Source: Streptomyces cacaoi (lineage in GTDB: Bacteria > Actinomycetota > Actinomycetes > Streptomycetales > Streptomycetaceae). Taken from it: DNA of 64,000 nt. The notes under the pieces are model-generated. The model searched no databases. It saw only the letters and a program-made list of their open reading frames with translations, and had not been told where the DNA came from. Numbering within the stretch: position 1 is the stretch's first letter; each line of letters begins with the position of its first letter. A program made the translations under genes and the position numbers. Below are positions 26,639-35,544 of this stretch, piece after piece. The stretch covers positions 496,001 through 560,000 of the forward strand of contig NZ_BJMM01000002.1 in assembly GCF_006539165.1 (NCBI RefSeq), given 5' to 3'.

Positions 26639-27223
26639 TTACTTGTTCACCGCGAACTGCATCAGGGCCTGTTCGTTGCCCTGCTTGATCTTCCCGGTCT
26701 CGTTGATGACCTTCAGCTTCCAACCGCCGCCCGTGCGCATGGCCTTCGCGATGGCACAGCCGTTGTCGGTGGTGAGCAGGCTCGGCCAGATGTCGGCGAC
26801 CTGCTCGCTGCTGCCGCCCGTCGAGTCGTACACCTTGAAGCTGATGTTCCGCGCCTTGTTGAAGGCGCTGCCCTTCTTGTAGGCGGCGGCGACGAACACG
26901 ATGGAGGTGATGTTGGACGGGATCTTGTCGAATTCGACGGTCACCGTCTCGTCGTCACCGTCGCCGCGGCCGGTCTGGTTGTCGCCGGAGTGCAGCAGGG
27001 AGCGATTGCCCATCGGATCCAGGGAGTCCAGGCCCGCGAGCCGGACCGGGTCGCCTCCCTGCATGGCGATCGCGATCAGATCGAGGTCGGTGCCGACCTT
27101 CCGGCGCAGCTTGCCCATGACGCCGCCGCTGCTGCCGGCGGTCGGGTCCCAGGAGACCCCGATGGACAGATGGGTCACGCCGTCCAGGTCGGCCGGCTCG
27201 TCGTCCTTCGTCAGCGTAATCAT
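26639..27223 (-). CDS. TerD-family stress protein
   Basis: A 194-residue protein of the TerD family: it begins MITLTKDDEPADLDGVTHLSIGVSWD and has the acidic Ca-binding-like DLDLIAIAM and GDGDDETVTVEF segments and the FAVNK end. TerD proteins act in tellurite, phage and membrane-stress responses, often at the membrane in complex with other Ter proteins. No other ter gene is nearby; in Streptomyces lone TerD copies are common. ATG 27223 follows GGAGGAA. A TetR gene starts divergently 185 nt away. Confidence 0.93.
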   Translation of the reverse strand: MITLTKDDEPADLDGVTHLSIGVSWDPTAGSSGGVMGKLRRKVGTDLDLIAIAMQGGDPVRLAGLDSLDPMGNRSLLHSGDNQTGRGDGDDETVTVEFDKIPSNITSIVFVAAAYKKGSAFNKARNISFKVYDSTGGSSEQVADIWPSLLTTDNGCAIAKAMRTGGGWKLKVINETGKIKQGNEQALMQFAVNK

Positions 27224-27408
27224 GCGTATTCCTCCAGGTGGGACATATGCCATCAGTCTGCCTGGTGGCTTCCTGCCGCGGCCTACCGGGTCCGACGCGT
27301 GCGGGCTTCTCCCGCGGTGCTCCGCTCCGTTGGGGCCGCACCCGCGGACGAGCGACGACTTCAGGCCACAATGAGCCGTGTTCACCGTGGGCGGGAGGGG
27401 AGGCCGGG

Positions 27409-28026
27409 ATGGCCGAGGGGTTCAAGCGCCGCACACCGAGCCGGTGGGGGGAGGGTGCCGCGCTGCGGGACGAGATCCTCGCGGCGGCGGCACGGCTGTT
27501 GGCGCGGTCGGGACGGGAGGGCGATCTGTCCCTGCGCGCGGTCGCCCGTGAGGTGGGCATCTCGGCGCCCAGCATCTATCTGCACTTCAAGGACCGTGCG
27601 GAGCTGGTGGCGACGGTCACGCAGCGGGCCTACGAGTGGCTGGTGGCGGAGTTGTGCGAGGCCAGGGAGCGCGGTTCGGCGGACGGGCCGCGCGCGGGGC
27701 TGCGTGCGATGGTGCAGCGGTACTGCCGGCTGGCGCTGGACAATCCGCGGTTCTACCGGCTGATGTTCGGCATCGAGCGGATCGAGGTGCCCCGCGAGGA
27801 GAGGGCCGCACATCCGGTGTGGCTGGTGTCCGAGGTGTGGGCGGAGGCGGTGGCGGCCTGCCGGGAGGAGCGCACCGGCCGGGCCGACGACGCGCGGGTG
27901 GCCAGGCTGTTGTGGTTCTCCCTGCACGGGGTGGTGGCGATGGCCATGTCCACCCCGTTCGAGACCGACCGGCGGGCCCTGGAGGAGATGGCGGACGAGC
28001 TTCTCGATGTGGCGATGACCAGATAG
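27409..28026 (+). CDS. TetR-family regulator (TetR/WHG type)
   Basis: A 205-residue protein with the TetR HTH (RDEILAAAARLLARSGREGDLSL, then RAVAREVGISAPSIYLHFKDRAEL, residues ~20-65) and a C-terminal domain with LDNPRFYRLMFGI, as in the WHG-domain subgroup. ATG 27409 has GGGAGGGGAGG upstream. It lies between a divergent TerD gene and a downstream P450 in the same orientation; a CTAAC/GTTAG dyad precedes the P450 and may be its operator. Confidence 0.9.
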   Translation: MAEGFKRRTPSRWGEGAALRDEILAAAARLLARSGREGDLSLRAVAREVGISAPSIYLHFKDRAELVATVTQRAYEWLVAELCEARERGSADGPRAGLRAMVQRYCRLALDNPRFYRLMFGIERIEVPREERAAHPVWLVSEVWAEAVAACREERTGRADDARVARLLWFSLHGVVAMAMSTPFETDRRALEEMADELLDVAMTR

Positions 28027-28072
28027 TGCGGGTGGGCGAGGCCGCTTCCGTCCAAATGGTTGCCCAGGGCAC

Positions 28073-28085
28073 CTAACGGTGTTAG
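28073..28085. promoter_or_regulatory. Short dyad before the P450 gene
   Basis: CTAAC-GGT-GTTAG, a perfect 5-3-5 inverted repeat 40 nt before the P450 ATG. It may be a binding site for the TetR regulator encoded just upstream; the arms are short, so chance cannot be excluded. Confidence 0.4.
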
Positions 28086-28124
28086 CAAAACGGGGACGCG
28101 AATCCCCTGCCCACGGAGGCACGC

Positions 28125-29354
28125 ATGGCCGACACCGCGACATCCGCCCCGGCGGGATTGCCCGAACACCCCTCACCCCGGGCGGCCGGATGCCCCTTCG
28201 ACCCGCCCCCCGCCCTCCGCTCGCTCCAGACGGACCGGCCCGTCTCCCGGGTGCAGATCTGGGACGGCAGCCGGCCCTGGCTGATCACCCGGCACGAGGA
28301 CGTGCGCACCCTGCTCAACGACCCGCGCGTCAGCGCCGACGCCACCCGCGACGGCTATCCGCACCGCTCCGCCGCGATGCAGGGCAGCGACCCCGCCAGC
28401 CAGACGTTCCTCACCATGGACGATCCCGAACACGCCCGGCTGCGCCGGATGGTGACGGCGCCTTTCGCGATCAAGAAGATCGAGGCGCTGCGGCCGTCCA
28501 TCCAGAAGATCGTCGACGATCTCGTCGACACCCTGCTCGCCGGCCCCAAACCGGTGGACCTCGTCGAGGCGTTCGCGCTGCCGGTGCCCAGCCTCGTCAT
28601 CTGCGAACTGCTCGGCGTGCCCTACGAGAAGCACGACTTCTTCCAGCGCAACACCCGGATCATCGTCCGCCGCACCTCCACGCCGGAGGAGGTGGCGGCG
28701 GCGAACGCGGCGCTCATCGACTACATGGACGACCTCCTCGCCGACAAGCTCGCCCGGCCCGCCGACGACCTGCTGTCCGTCCTGGCCACCGAGCGCGTGG
28801 CGACCGGCGAGCTGACCCGGCGCGAGGCCGCGCGGCTGGGCAATCTCCTGCTCGCGGCGGGCCACGAGACCACCGCCAACATGATCGCCCTCGGCACCCT
28901 CGCCCTGCTGCGGAACCCCGGCCAACTCGCCCTCCTGCGCGAGACCGAGGATCCCGAGGTGGTGGCCGGAGCGGTCGAGGAACTGCTGCGCTATCTCAAC
29001 ATCACCCACTCCGGCCGCCGCCGGGTGGCGCTGGAGGACATCGAGGCCGGCGGTGAGACGATCCGCGCGGGCGAGGGGATCATCTTCGCCAACGACGTCG
29101 CCAACCGCGACCCGGCGGCCTTCCCCGGCCCCGACCGGCTCGACCTCACCCGCAACGCCCGCCGCCATGTCGCCTTCGGCTACGGCGTGCACCAGTGCCT
29201 CGGCCAGCCGCTCGCCCGTGTCGAACTCCAGGTCGTCTACGGCACGTTGTACCGCCGTATCCCGACCCTCGCCACGGCGATACCGTTCGACGAGATCGAG
29301 TTCAAGCACGACGGCATCGTCTACGGCGTCTACAAGCTTCCCGTCACCTGGTGA
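28125..29354 (+). CDS. Cytochrome P450 (CYP105-like)
   Basis: A 409-residue soluble heme monooxygenase. The oxygen-binding helix reads AGHETT (near residue 247), the K-helix ELLR follows, and the heme loop is FGYGVHQCLG (near residue 350), all intact. The pattern and the ferredoxin partner directly downstream are typical of Streptomyces CYP105-type xenobiotic or antibiotic hydroxylases. ATG 28125 has ACGGAGG upstream. Upstream lies a TetR gene; downstream, after 35 nt, the ferredoxin that should supply its electrons. Confidence 0.93.
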   Translation: MADTATSAPAGLPEHPSPRAAGCPFDPPPALRSLQTDRPVSRVQIWDGSRPWLITRHEDVRTLLNDPRVSADATRDGYPHRSAAMQGSDPASQTFLTMDDPEHARLRRMVTAPFAIKKIEALRPSIQKIVDDLVDTLLAGPKPVDLVEAFALPVPSLVICELLGVPYEKHDFFQRNTRIIVRRTSTPEEVAAANAALIDYMDDLLADKLARPADDLLSVLATERVATGELTRREAARLGNLLLAAGHETTANMIALGTLALLRNPGQLALLRETEDPEVVAGAVEELLRYLNITHSGRRRVALEDIEAGGETIRAGEGIIFANDVANRDPAAFPGPDRLDLTRNARRHVAFGYGVHQCLGQPLARVELQVVYGTLYRRIPTLATAIPFDEIEFKHDGIVYGVYKLPVTW

Positions 29355-29389
29355 CCCCCTCCAACCCCTCGCGGAGAATCGAGAAGCCC

Positions 29390-29584
29390 ATGCGCGTGGA
29401 AGTCGACCGGCCCCGGTGCGTCGCCTCCGGACAGTGCGTCCTGGTCGCCCCCGACGTCTTCGACCAGGACGACGACGGCATCGTCGTGACGCTCGACGAG
29501 CGCCCGGACGCCCCGCGGCACGAGGACGTACGGGAAGCGGCCGCGATCTGCCCGGCCGCCGCCATCGCCCTGCGGGAGGAGTGA
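29390..29584 (+). CDS. [3Fe-4S] ferredoxin
   Basis: A 64-residue electron carrier with three cysteines in the C-x5-C ... C-P order (CVASGQC and ICPAAA), the pattern of P450-dedicated [3Fe-4S] ferredoxins. It probably feeds the P450 encoded just upstream; no ferredoxin reductase is adjacent. ATG 29390 follows GAGAATCGAGAAG. A strong hairpin ends the unit at 29673-29708. Confidence 0.93.
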   Translation: MRVEVDRPRCVASGQCVLVAPDVFDQDDDGIVVTLDERPDAPRHEDVREAAAICPAAAIALREE

Positions 29585-29672
29585 CGGCCCACCGCCGTCG
29601 CGGCCCGTCACCCTGACAACCGCACGCCAGCACAACGCCAGCACAACGCCAGCTCCACGACAGCCCCTGACG

Positions 29673-29708
29673 GAGGCCCCGGCGCCGGACACCGGCCGTC
29701 GGGGCCTC
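29673..29708 (+). terminator. Terminator after the P450-ferredoxin unit
   Basis: GAGGCCCC (29673-29680) pairs with GGGGCCTC (29701-29708), with some extra inner pairing. An 11-bp tandem repeat (CCAGCACAACG, about 29628-29652) precedes it. Confidence 0.65.
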
Positions 29709-29736
29709 GCGCTGTGTGACGAGCGCCACAGGTGCA

Positions 29737-29766
29737 GGAAAACCTCACGTCCCGCGCAGGCGTCTA
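29737..29766 (+). promoter_or_regulatory. ECF-type promoter of the sigma-factor operon
   Basis: GGAAAAC (29737-29743) and CGTCTA (29761-29766), with 17 nt between AAC and CGTC, match the classic ECF pattern (AAC ... CGTC). Transcription would start about 7 nt on, at the GTG at 29773, which suggests both autoregulation and a leaderless message. Confidence 0.65.
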
Positions 29767-29772
29767 GCGGGT

Positions 29773-30333
29773 GTGAGATCAGTGAGGAAGCGAGCGGGCG
29801 AGGCCGACGAGGAGCGCCTCGTCCGGCAGGTGGCCAAGGGCGACCGCGCCGCGTTCGAGGAACTGTACCGGCGTACGGCGCCCTGGCTGGCGGTGCGGCT
29901 GCGCCGCCGCTGCGCGGACGAGCAGCTCGTCGCCGAGGTCATGCAGGAGACCTATCTGGCCGTGTGGCGCGCAGCGGGCGCGTTCGCCGGCTCCACGGTG
30001 GGCGGGACCGCCGTCGGCTGGCTGTGGACGATCGCCGCACGCCGCCTCGTCGACGCCTTCCGGCGCCGGGCGCACCACGCCGAGCCGCCCCCCGCCGCCG
30101 CGTTCCCGGACGCGGCGCCGGCGGCCGAGGACGAGGCGCTCTCCGCGTCCGTCGGCGGCGACGTCGGGGACGCGCTGCGGAGCCTGGCACCCGAACTCAG
30201 ACAGGTGTTGCAGGCCCTCGTGCTCGACGGGCTGTCGGTGCGGGAGGCCGCCGTCCTGCTCGGGCTGCCGGAAGGGACCGTCAAGACCCGCGCCCGCCGG
30301 GCCCGGATCGCGATGCGAAAGGCGTTGGCATGA
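29773..30333 (+). CDS. ECF-family RNA polymerase sigma factor
   Basis: A ~186-residue sigma factor with region 2 (DRAAFEELYRRTAPWL ... MQETYLAVWRAAGAF, then GWLWTIAARRLVDAFRRR) and region 4 (LRQVLQALVLDGLSVREAAVLLGLPEGTVKTRARRAR), joined by an Ala/Pro-rich linker. It should direct polymerase to its own operon, as an ECF-type promoter lies just upstream. GTG 29773 coincides with the predicted transcription start and has no ribosome site; GTG 29782 is an alternative. Its stop overlaps the anti-sigma ATG (ATGA). The operon continues with an ABC ATPase and two membrane proteins. Confidence 0.92.
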   Translation: MRSVRKRAGEADEERLVRQVAKGDRAAFEELYRRTAPWLAVRLRRRCADEQLVAEVMQETYLAVWRAAGAFAGSTVGGTAVGWLWTIAARRLVDAFRRRAHHAEPPPAAAFPDAAPAAEDEALSASVGGDVGDALRSLAPELRQVLQALVLDGLSVREAAVLLGLPEGTVKTRARRARIAMRKALA

Positions 30334-31148
30334 GTGGCGAACACGCGTCGGTGCGGATCATCGACGCCTATGTGCGCGGGGGCGGCGAACTGGCCGCCGA
30401 CGAGACCTGGGCCCTGGAGGCCCATCTGGAGGCGTGCCACGGATGCCGGGAGCGGCTGTCGGCCGCCGTCACGGCACAGGAGCCCGCCGTGACGGAACTG
30501 GTCGACACCGTGTGGTCCGGCCTCGAACCCCGGCTCGCCGCCACAGCGCCACGGCCGCGCCGGCGGCGGTGGCCGGTGGAGCTGAGAGCGTGGCTCACCC
30601 CCGCGATGGTGCCCTGGCTGCTCATGGCGGCGGGCGTGACGCTGCTCGCGCTGCTGCTCGACCTGAGCGGCGCCCGCTTCGGCGAGGCGTCACCCGTACT
30701 GCTGCTCTCCCCGGTGCTGCCCGTGCTCGGCGTCGCCGCCGCCTGGTCGCGTGGCCTCGACCCCGGGTACGAGCTGACCGCCTCCACACCCAGGGCGGGG
30801 CTCCACCTCGTGCTGCGCCGCACCGCCTCGGTGCTCGCCGTCCTCGTCCCCGTCCTGCTGCTGGCCGGGTGGGCGACCGGGGTCATGGTGGCCCACTGGC
30901 TGCTGCCCTGCCTGGCCTTCACCACGACGACCCTCGCGCTCGGCGGGCTCATCGGGGTGACCCGGGCGGCCGTCGCGCTGGTCGCCGTGTGGGCCGCCGT
31001 CATCGCCGCGCCCGCCCTCGCCGCCGGCCGGGAGAGCTTCGCTCTGCGGACGGACGGACTGCCCGTCTGGGCGCTGATCGCCGTGCTCGGCACCGGTGTC
31101 GTGATCGCCCGCAGGGGCGCCTACTCCGTGCTGGGAGCCCACCGTTGA
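30330..31148 (+). CDS. Zinc-finger membrane anti-sigma factor
   Basis: A 272-residue protein with an N-terminal zf-HC2 anti-sigma domain (HLEACHGC, H-x3-C-x2-C, near residue 33) and six probable membrane helices in the remaining two thirds. It should hold the preceding ECF sigma factor at the membrane until a signal is sensed. Six helices make it longer than the usual single-pass anti-sigma, so it may also act as a sensor or transporter-linked subunit. The ATG overlaps the sigma stop. The next gene encodes an ABC ATPase. Confidence 0.85.
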   Translation: MSGEHASVRIIDAYVRGGGELAADETWALEAHLEACHGCRERLSAAVTAQEPAVTELVDTVWSGLEPRLAATAPRPRRRRWPVELRAWLTPAMVPWLLMAAGVTLLALLLDLSGARFGEASPVLLLSPVLPVLGVAAAWSRGLDPGYELTASTPRAGLHLVLRRTASVLAVLVPVLLLAGWATGVMVAHWLLPCLAFTTTTLALGGLIGVTRAAVALVAVWAAVIAAPALAAGRESFALRTDGLPVWALIAVLGTGVVIARRGAYSVLGAHR

Positions 31149-31168
31149 ACCTCGGAAAGGAACACCGC

Positions 31169-31978
31169 ATGACGCCCGCAGTGAGCGCGGCCGACCTCGC
31201 GCCGACGTCCTACGCCTGGCAGATCCGGGCCACCGGACTGAAAGTGGCGGCCGGCCGGAAACGGATGGCCGTCGACGGGCTCGATCTCTCCCTGGACACG
31301 GGAGTGCACGGTCTCCTCGGCCCCAACGGCGCGGGCAAGACCACCCTCATCCGCGCGCTGGCCACCGTGCTGCGCCCCGCAGCCGGCAGCCTGGAACTGC
31401 TCGGCGAGTCCGCGGGCGGCACCGGAGAACACCGCGCGCTGCGCCGCAGGATCGGCTATCTGCCGCAGGAGTTCGGCTACTACAAGCGCTTCACCGTGCG
31501 CGAGTTCGTCGAGTACATGGCCTGGCTCAAGGAGGTCCCCAAGGCGGAGATCCCCGGCGCCGTACAGCGTGCCGTGGAACGCGTGGGCCTCGCCGACCGC
31601 GCCGACGACCGGATGAAGGCGCTCTCCGGCGGCATGGTGCGGCGCGCCGGCATCGCCCAGGCCATCGTCAACGATCCCGCGATCCTGCTCCTGGACGAAC
31701 CGACCGTCGGCCTCGACCCGGCCCAGCGGCTGCGCTTCCGCGAACTCCTCCAGGAGCTGGGCCTCGACACCTGCGTGGTCGTCTCCACCCACCTGGTGGA
31801 GGACGTCGCCGCCGCCTGCACCGACGTGGTGCTCTTCGCCGACGGCCGGCTCGTCTTCCAGGGCACCCCCGACGAACTGGCGGCCGCCGGCGGACCCGAA
31901 CACGTCGGCGACAGCCCGCTGGAGCGCGGCTACTCCGCGCTGCTGGCCGGCTCGGACAAGGGGAGGGGATCCTGGTGA
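31169..31978 (+). CDS. ABC transporter ATP-binding protein
   Basis: A 269-residue ATPase: Walker A GPNGAGKT (near residue 58), Q-loop YLPQEFGYY, signature ALSGG, Walker B LLLDEPT and switch His in STHL. It probably energises the membrane proteins encoded directly downstream, in an export or stress-sensing complex under the upstream ECF sigma factor. ATG 31169 has GGAAAGGAA upstream; its stop overlaps the next GTG by 4 nt. Confidence 0.92.
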   Translation: MTPAVSAADLAPTSYAWQIRATGLKVAAGRKRMAVDGLDLSLDTGVHGLLGPNGAGKTTLIRALATVLRPAAGSLELLGESAGGTGEHRALRRRIGYLPQEFGYYKRFTVREFVEYMAWLKEVPKAEIPGAVQRAVERVGLADRADDRMKALSGGMVRRAGIAQAIVNDPAILLLDEPTVGLDPAQRLRFRELLQELGLDTCVVVSTHLVEDVAAACTDVVLFADGRLVFQGTPDELAAAGGPEHVGDSPLERGYSALLAGSDKGRGSW

Positions 31979-33354
31979 ACGGCCGTGTCCTGCGTACCGA
32001 GTTGCGGCGCACCGTCGCACCGTGGGCCGGGGCCGTCGTCCTCGTCCTCGCCCTCGCCTTCCTTCTGCTGATCCCCGGGCCCTGGAGCAGGGGCACCGTG
32101 CGCTGGACCGACCAGTGGACGTCCCTGGCGATGTGGACCCGCAGCCTGCTGGTCTACCTGTGGCCGCCGGCCGTCGGGCTCGGCGCGCTCCAGGGGCTGC
32201 GCGACCACCGCGCCAGGATCTCCGAGCTGTTGACGAGCACACCGCGGCCCGCCTGGCACCGCGCCGCCGCACTGGCCGGCCCCTCGGTGCTCACCCTGGT
32301 CGCCGCCTTCGCGCTGCTCGTCGCCGTCGGCGCGGTGCAGGTCCTCGCCGGGCCCGCGTACCAGCACCTCGGCTGGCTGCCGATCTCTCTGGTGGGAGCG
32401 CTCTCCCTCGCCGTGGGCGCCGTCCTCGGCATGGGCCTCGGGCGGGCACTGCCGTCCGTGCTCACCCCTCCCGCTGTCACTGTGGCCGCCTTCGTGTTCA
32501 TCACCCTGTTGCGGGTCTCGTCCGACACGGCGGTCCCCACGCCGCTCGTGTCCAACCGGCTCTCGCTGCTGTCCCCGGCGGTCTCCCAGGTGCGCGAGGT
32601 GCTGCTGACCCTCTCCGCCTCCGCCCATCTCGGGCAGACGCTCTGGCTGCTCGGCCTGGGCGCGACCGGCTTCGCGCTGCTCGCCGCCGCCACCCGCCGC
32701 GGCCGGCTGCTCGCCTGGACGCCCGTGCTGGCCGGCGCGGTGCTCGCGCTGCTCGTCCTGCCGTCCGATCCGCGCCGCACCTACGTCGTCGACGAGGCGG
32801 CCGCGGCCATGGTCTGCGAGGGACCCGTCTGTGTGACCAAGACCCACCAGGCACGGCTCCACGAACTCGCGGACGCCGGCAAGCAGGCGCTGCACGAGAT
32901 GCGCGGCGCCCTGGGCGACCGGGCACCGCGGCAGATCCGGGAGAGCACCGAGCTGCGCGCACTCGGCGACACACCGCAGCGCTCCCGCGAGGCCGTGCTC
33001 GTCGACTTCGACGACGGCATGATCGCCGCCGCCGAGGGCAGGGAACTGACCCGGGCCCTCCTCGCCGAGGGCCTCGTTCCCTCCTGCTCCCCCCGCACCG
33101 GGAACGAGAGCGGCACGCTCCAGGACATCGCCGCACAGAGCATCGCCGCCGGCTCGGTCACGGGCAAGCTCGAACCCTTCGGCGGGACCGCGCACCAGGC
33201 GGCCGACCAGAGGGAGATCGCCCGCCCCGCGTGGCAGAGGTTCCAGGCGCAGCCGCGCGCGGAACAGCGCACCCGGATCCGGGCCGCACACACCGCCGCG
33301 CTCTCCTGCAAGGGCGATGTGCTGCACAAGCTGTCCGCGGGCGGCGCCCGATGA
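31975..33354 (+). CDS. ABC-type membrane protein with extracytoplasmic domain
   Basis: A 459-residue protein. The first ~265 residues hold six membrane helices and look like an ABC permease. The remaining ~195 residues are hydrophilic (TYVVDEAAAAMVCEGPVCV onward) with a few cysteines, and probably sit outside the membrane. GTG 31975 overlaps the ATPase stop (GTGA). It is likely the transport partner of the preceding ATPase; the extra domain may bind the substrate or sense envelope stress. No exact family is recognised. Confidence 0.8.
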   Translation: MNGRVLRTELRRTVAPWAGAVVLVLALAFLLLIPGPWSRGTVRWTDQWTSLAMWTRSLLVYLWPPAVGLGALQGLRDHRARISELLTSTPRPAWHRAAALAGPSVLTLVAAFALLVAVGAVQVLAGPAYQHLGWLPISLVGALSLAVGAVLGMGLGRALPSVLTPPAVTVAAFVFITLLRVSSDTAVPTPLVSNRLSLLSPAVSQVREVLLTLSASAHLGQTLWLLGLGATGFALLAAATRRGRLLAWTPVLAGAVLALLVLPSDPRRTYVVDEAAAAMVCEGPVCVTKTHQARLHELADAGKQALHEMRGALGDRAPRQIRESTELRALGDTPQRSREAVLVDFDDGMIAAAEGRELTRALLAEGLVPSCSPRTGNESGTLQDIAAQSIAAGSVTGKLEPFGGTAHQAADQREIARPAWQRFQAQPRAEQRTRIRAAHTAALSCKGDVLHKLSAGGAR

Positions 33355-33926
33355 GGTGGCTGACGTTGTACGCGCGTTCCCGGCAGATGCCCGTCTCCCT
33401 CGCGGCCGTCGTGATCAGCGCCGTGGTGGGCTGGGCCCTCGGCCGGGGCGGCCACGACGGGCCGGGCGATCCGCAGATGGCCGCGCTCGCCCTCGCCGCC
33501 GGAACGACCGCCGCCTCCACCGGACTCGGCGGGCAGGACGTCGCGCTGGACCGGACGGCCGCGATCCGCTGGAGACCCCGCAGGGCCGTCCACGTCCTGC
33601 TCGCGGGCGCCCTCGTGGCCGCGGTGGCCACGGCCGTGCAGACGCTCGGCGACGACCTGGGCGCACCCGCGTTCCTGCTGCGGGACAGCGCCGGACTGAT
33701 GGGACTCGCCGCGCTCGGCGCCGTCGTCTGCGGGGCGCAGTTCGCCTGGACGCTGCCGATCGTCTGGCTGGCGGCCTCGCTCTTCGCGCCGCCGCCGGAG
33801 AGCGTCCCGGCGCAGGTGCTCTCCTGGATGCTGCTGCCGGCCGGCACACCGGCGGGCACCTGGACCGCCCTCGCCCTCACGGCGGCCGGCACCGTCGCCT
33901 ACGCCTTCGCCGGTCCGAAACGCTGA
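33351..33926 (+). CDS. Small membrane protein, last gene of the sigma operon
   Basis: A 191-residue protein with about six hydrophobic helices and no soluble domain. ATG 33351 overlaps the preceding stop (ATGA). It is probably a second permease-like subunit of the sigma-controlled ABC system. A GC-rich hairpin follows at 33937-33982. Confidence 0.78.
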   Translation: MRWLTLYARSRQMPVSLAAVVISAVVGWALGRGGHDGPGDPQMAALALAAGTTAASTGLGGQDVALDRTAAIRWRPRRAVHVLLAGALVAAVATAVQTLGDDLGAPAFLLRDSAGLMGLAALGAVVCGAQFAWTLPIVWLAASLFAPPPESVPAQVLSWMLLPAGTPAGTWTALALTAAGTVAYAFAGPKR

Positions 33927-33936
33927 GGGCCCGACG

Positions 33937-33982
33937 CCGGTGCCCGGCCCCGTCCCGTGCGAGCGGGCCGGGGCCGCACCGG
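33937..33982 (+). terminator. Probable operon terminator
   Basis: CCGGTGCCCGGCCCC (33937-33951) pairs with CCGGGGCCGCACCGG (33968-33982) apart from a small bulge. It closes the sigma-factor operon. Confidence 0.55.
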
Positions 33983-34040
33983 TGTCCGGAGCGGGCGCCC
34001 GCGCCCGGACGCCCGCCGGCGGACCATTACCATCCCGGCC

Positions 34041-34532
34041 ATGACGAAGCCCTTCACCCACCGGCTGCGGGTGCGCTACAGCGAATGCGACCAGCAGAAC
34101 GTCGTGTTCAACGGCCACTACCTCTTCTACTACGACGTCGCCCTGACCGAGCTGTGGCGCGAGACCGCCGTGGACTACGCGGCCATGGTCGCGCAGGGCA
34201 CCGATCTCGTGGTGGCCGAGGCACGTCTCGCCTACCGCCGCAGCGCCCACTTCGACGAACTCGTCGACATCGAGATGCCCGTCACCCACCTGGGGACGAC
34301 GAGCCTGATACTGAGCCCCGTCTTCAAGGTCGGCGAACGGCTCGTCGCCGAGGGCGAGGTGCGGCACGTGTTCGTCGACACCGCGGCCGGCGGCAAGCGG
34401 GAGATGCCCGATGCCGTCCGCTCGGCCCTGCTGCCCCACAGCACACCGGAGGCCGCGCAACGGGCCGGGGGCCGGCCGTCCGACGACGAGCAGGAGCGCC
34501 GCGCCGGTCGAAGCAACTCCCGGTCCAGCTGA
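34041..34532 (+). CDS. Hotdog-fold acyl-CoA thioesterase (4HBT/YbgC-like)
   Basis: A 163-residue protein with the YbgC-like active-site stretch RYSECDQQNVVFNGHYL, where the Asp after CysGlu is the usual catalytic residue, and a RRSAHFDELVDI motif. It should hydrolyse acyl-CoA or acyl-carrier thioesters in the cytoplasm. The ~25 C-terminal residues are a hydrophilic tail. ATG 34041 gives the standard N-terminus. It is a single gene convergent with the ECF transporter operon; a functional link to that operon cannot be shown. Confidence 0.9.
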   Translation: MTKPFTHRLRVRYSECDQQNVVFNGHYLFYYDVALTELWRETAVDYAAMVAQGTDLVVAEARLAYRRSAHFDELVDIEMPVTHLGTTSLILSPVFKVGERLVAEGEVRHVFVDTAAGGKREMPDAVRSALLPHSTPEAAQRAGGRPSDDEQERRAGRSNSRSS

Positions 34533-34674
34533 TACGGGCCCGGGAAACGGGAATCGCGGGGTTCGGCGCTGACGTCAGGGCCCGGGCGTCGCATCCGCCA
34601 CCGACAACGCCCTCCCGCGGTTGACGCCTCGTCAGGTCGGTGCCGTCCCACCCCGACACCCGTTCCGGCCGCTG

Positions 34675-35544
34675 TCACGGGACACCGGGGAGGACGGGGG
34701 AGAGGAGGGCGTGGCCGGTGGTGGTCGCGGTGGCGAGAACCGCGAGGGCACCGAGACAGTAGGCCGGATCGGCGAGGGTGCGGCGGGGCAACCGGCGTTC
34801 CGTGCGGCGCGGATGGGCGCCGAAGCCACGGGCGTCCATCGCCAGGGAGACCCGTTCCGCGTGCCGGATGCCGCCCGCCAGCAGCGGTACCAGCATGCGG
34901 GCGGCACGCCGGGCGGCGGCCAGCGGCCCGCGCCCGCCGTCCGCGCCGCGCATCCGGTGCGCGGCGCGGATGTGGTCCGCCTCGGCCCGGAAGACGGGCA
35001 CGAACTGGAGCCCGGCGAGCGCCGCGTGGGCGAACCGGTACGGCACACGCGCCCGGCACACCAGCGCGGTACGCAGCCCCTCGGGGGTCGTCCCGGCACC
35101 GGCCAGCAGCGACAGGGCGGCGATGGCGCCGATCCGCGCGGCCACGAGCGCGCCGTACCGCAGGGCGCCCGCGTGCAGGTGCAGCGGGCCCCAGGACAGC
35201 GCGATCGGGGTGCCCGCGCCGACGTCGGCGGAGGCGAGCAGCGCGAACAGCACGGTGAACCAGCACAGCAGGAGACCCGCCGCCGCCAGCGCCGGCAGGG
35301 CGCGGCCCGGGTGCGGCAGCGTCCCCGCCAGGTGGACGGCCACGGCGGCGAGCAGCAGGAAAGCGGGCACGGCGGGGTCACCGGCCAGATAGGCCACGGC
35401 CATCGCGACCAGCGAGACGCCCAGCTTGACCAGGGGATCGACCCGGCGCAGGAAGCCGCGTCCCGCCTGCGGTGGATCCCCCGCGGGGGAGTGCGGTCCG
35501 GGCGCCGGGCCGTGCGGGGCGCTGCCGGGCCGGTCGGTCGTCAT
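34675..35544 (-). CDS. EcfT, ECF transporter transmembrane component
   Basis: A 289-residue membrane protein with five to six helices and the EcfT cytoplasmic coupling motifs: AAHRMRG (near residue 195) and AMDARGFG (near residue 235), whose A-R-G cores contact the ATPase. The N-terminal ~30 residues are Pro/Gly-rich and hydrophilic. It couples ATP hydrolysis by the ECF ATPase to the substrate subunit. ATG 35544 overlaps the EcfA stop. It is the third gene of a unit divergent from the metallophore genes. Confidence 0.9.
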   Translation of the reverse strand: MTTDRPGSAPHGPAPGPHSPAGDPPQAGRGFLRRVDPLVKLGVSLVAMAVAYLAGDPAVPAFLLLAAVAVHLAGTLPHPGRALPALAAAGLLLCWFTVLFALLASADVGAGTPIALSWGPLHLHAGALRYGALVAARIGAIAALSLLAGAGTTPEGLRTALVCRARVPYRFAHAALAGLQFVPVFRAEADHIRAAHRMRGADGGRGPLAAARRAARMLVPLLAGGIRHAERVSLAMDARGFGAHPRRTERRLPRRTLADPAYCLGALAVLATATTTGHALLSPVLPGVP

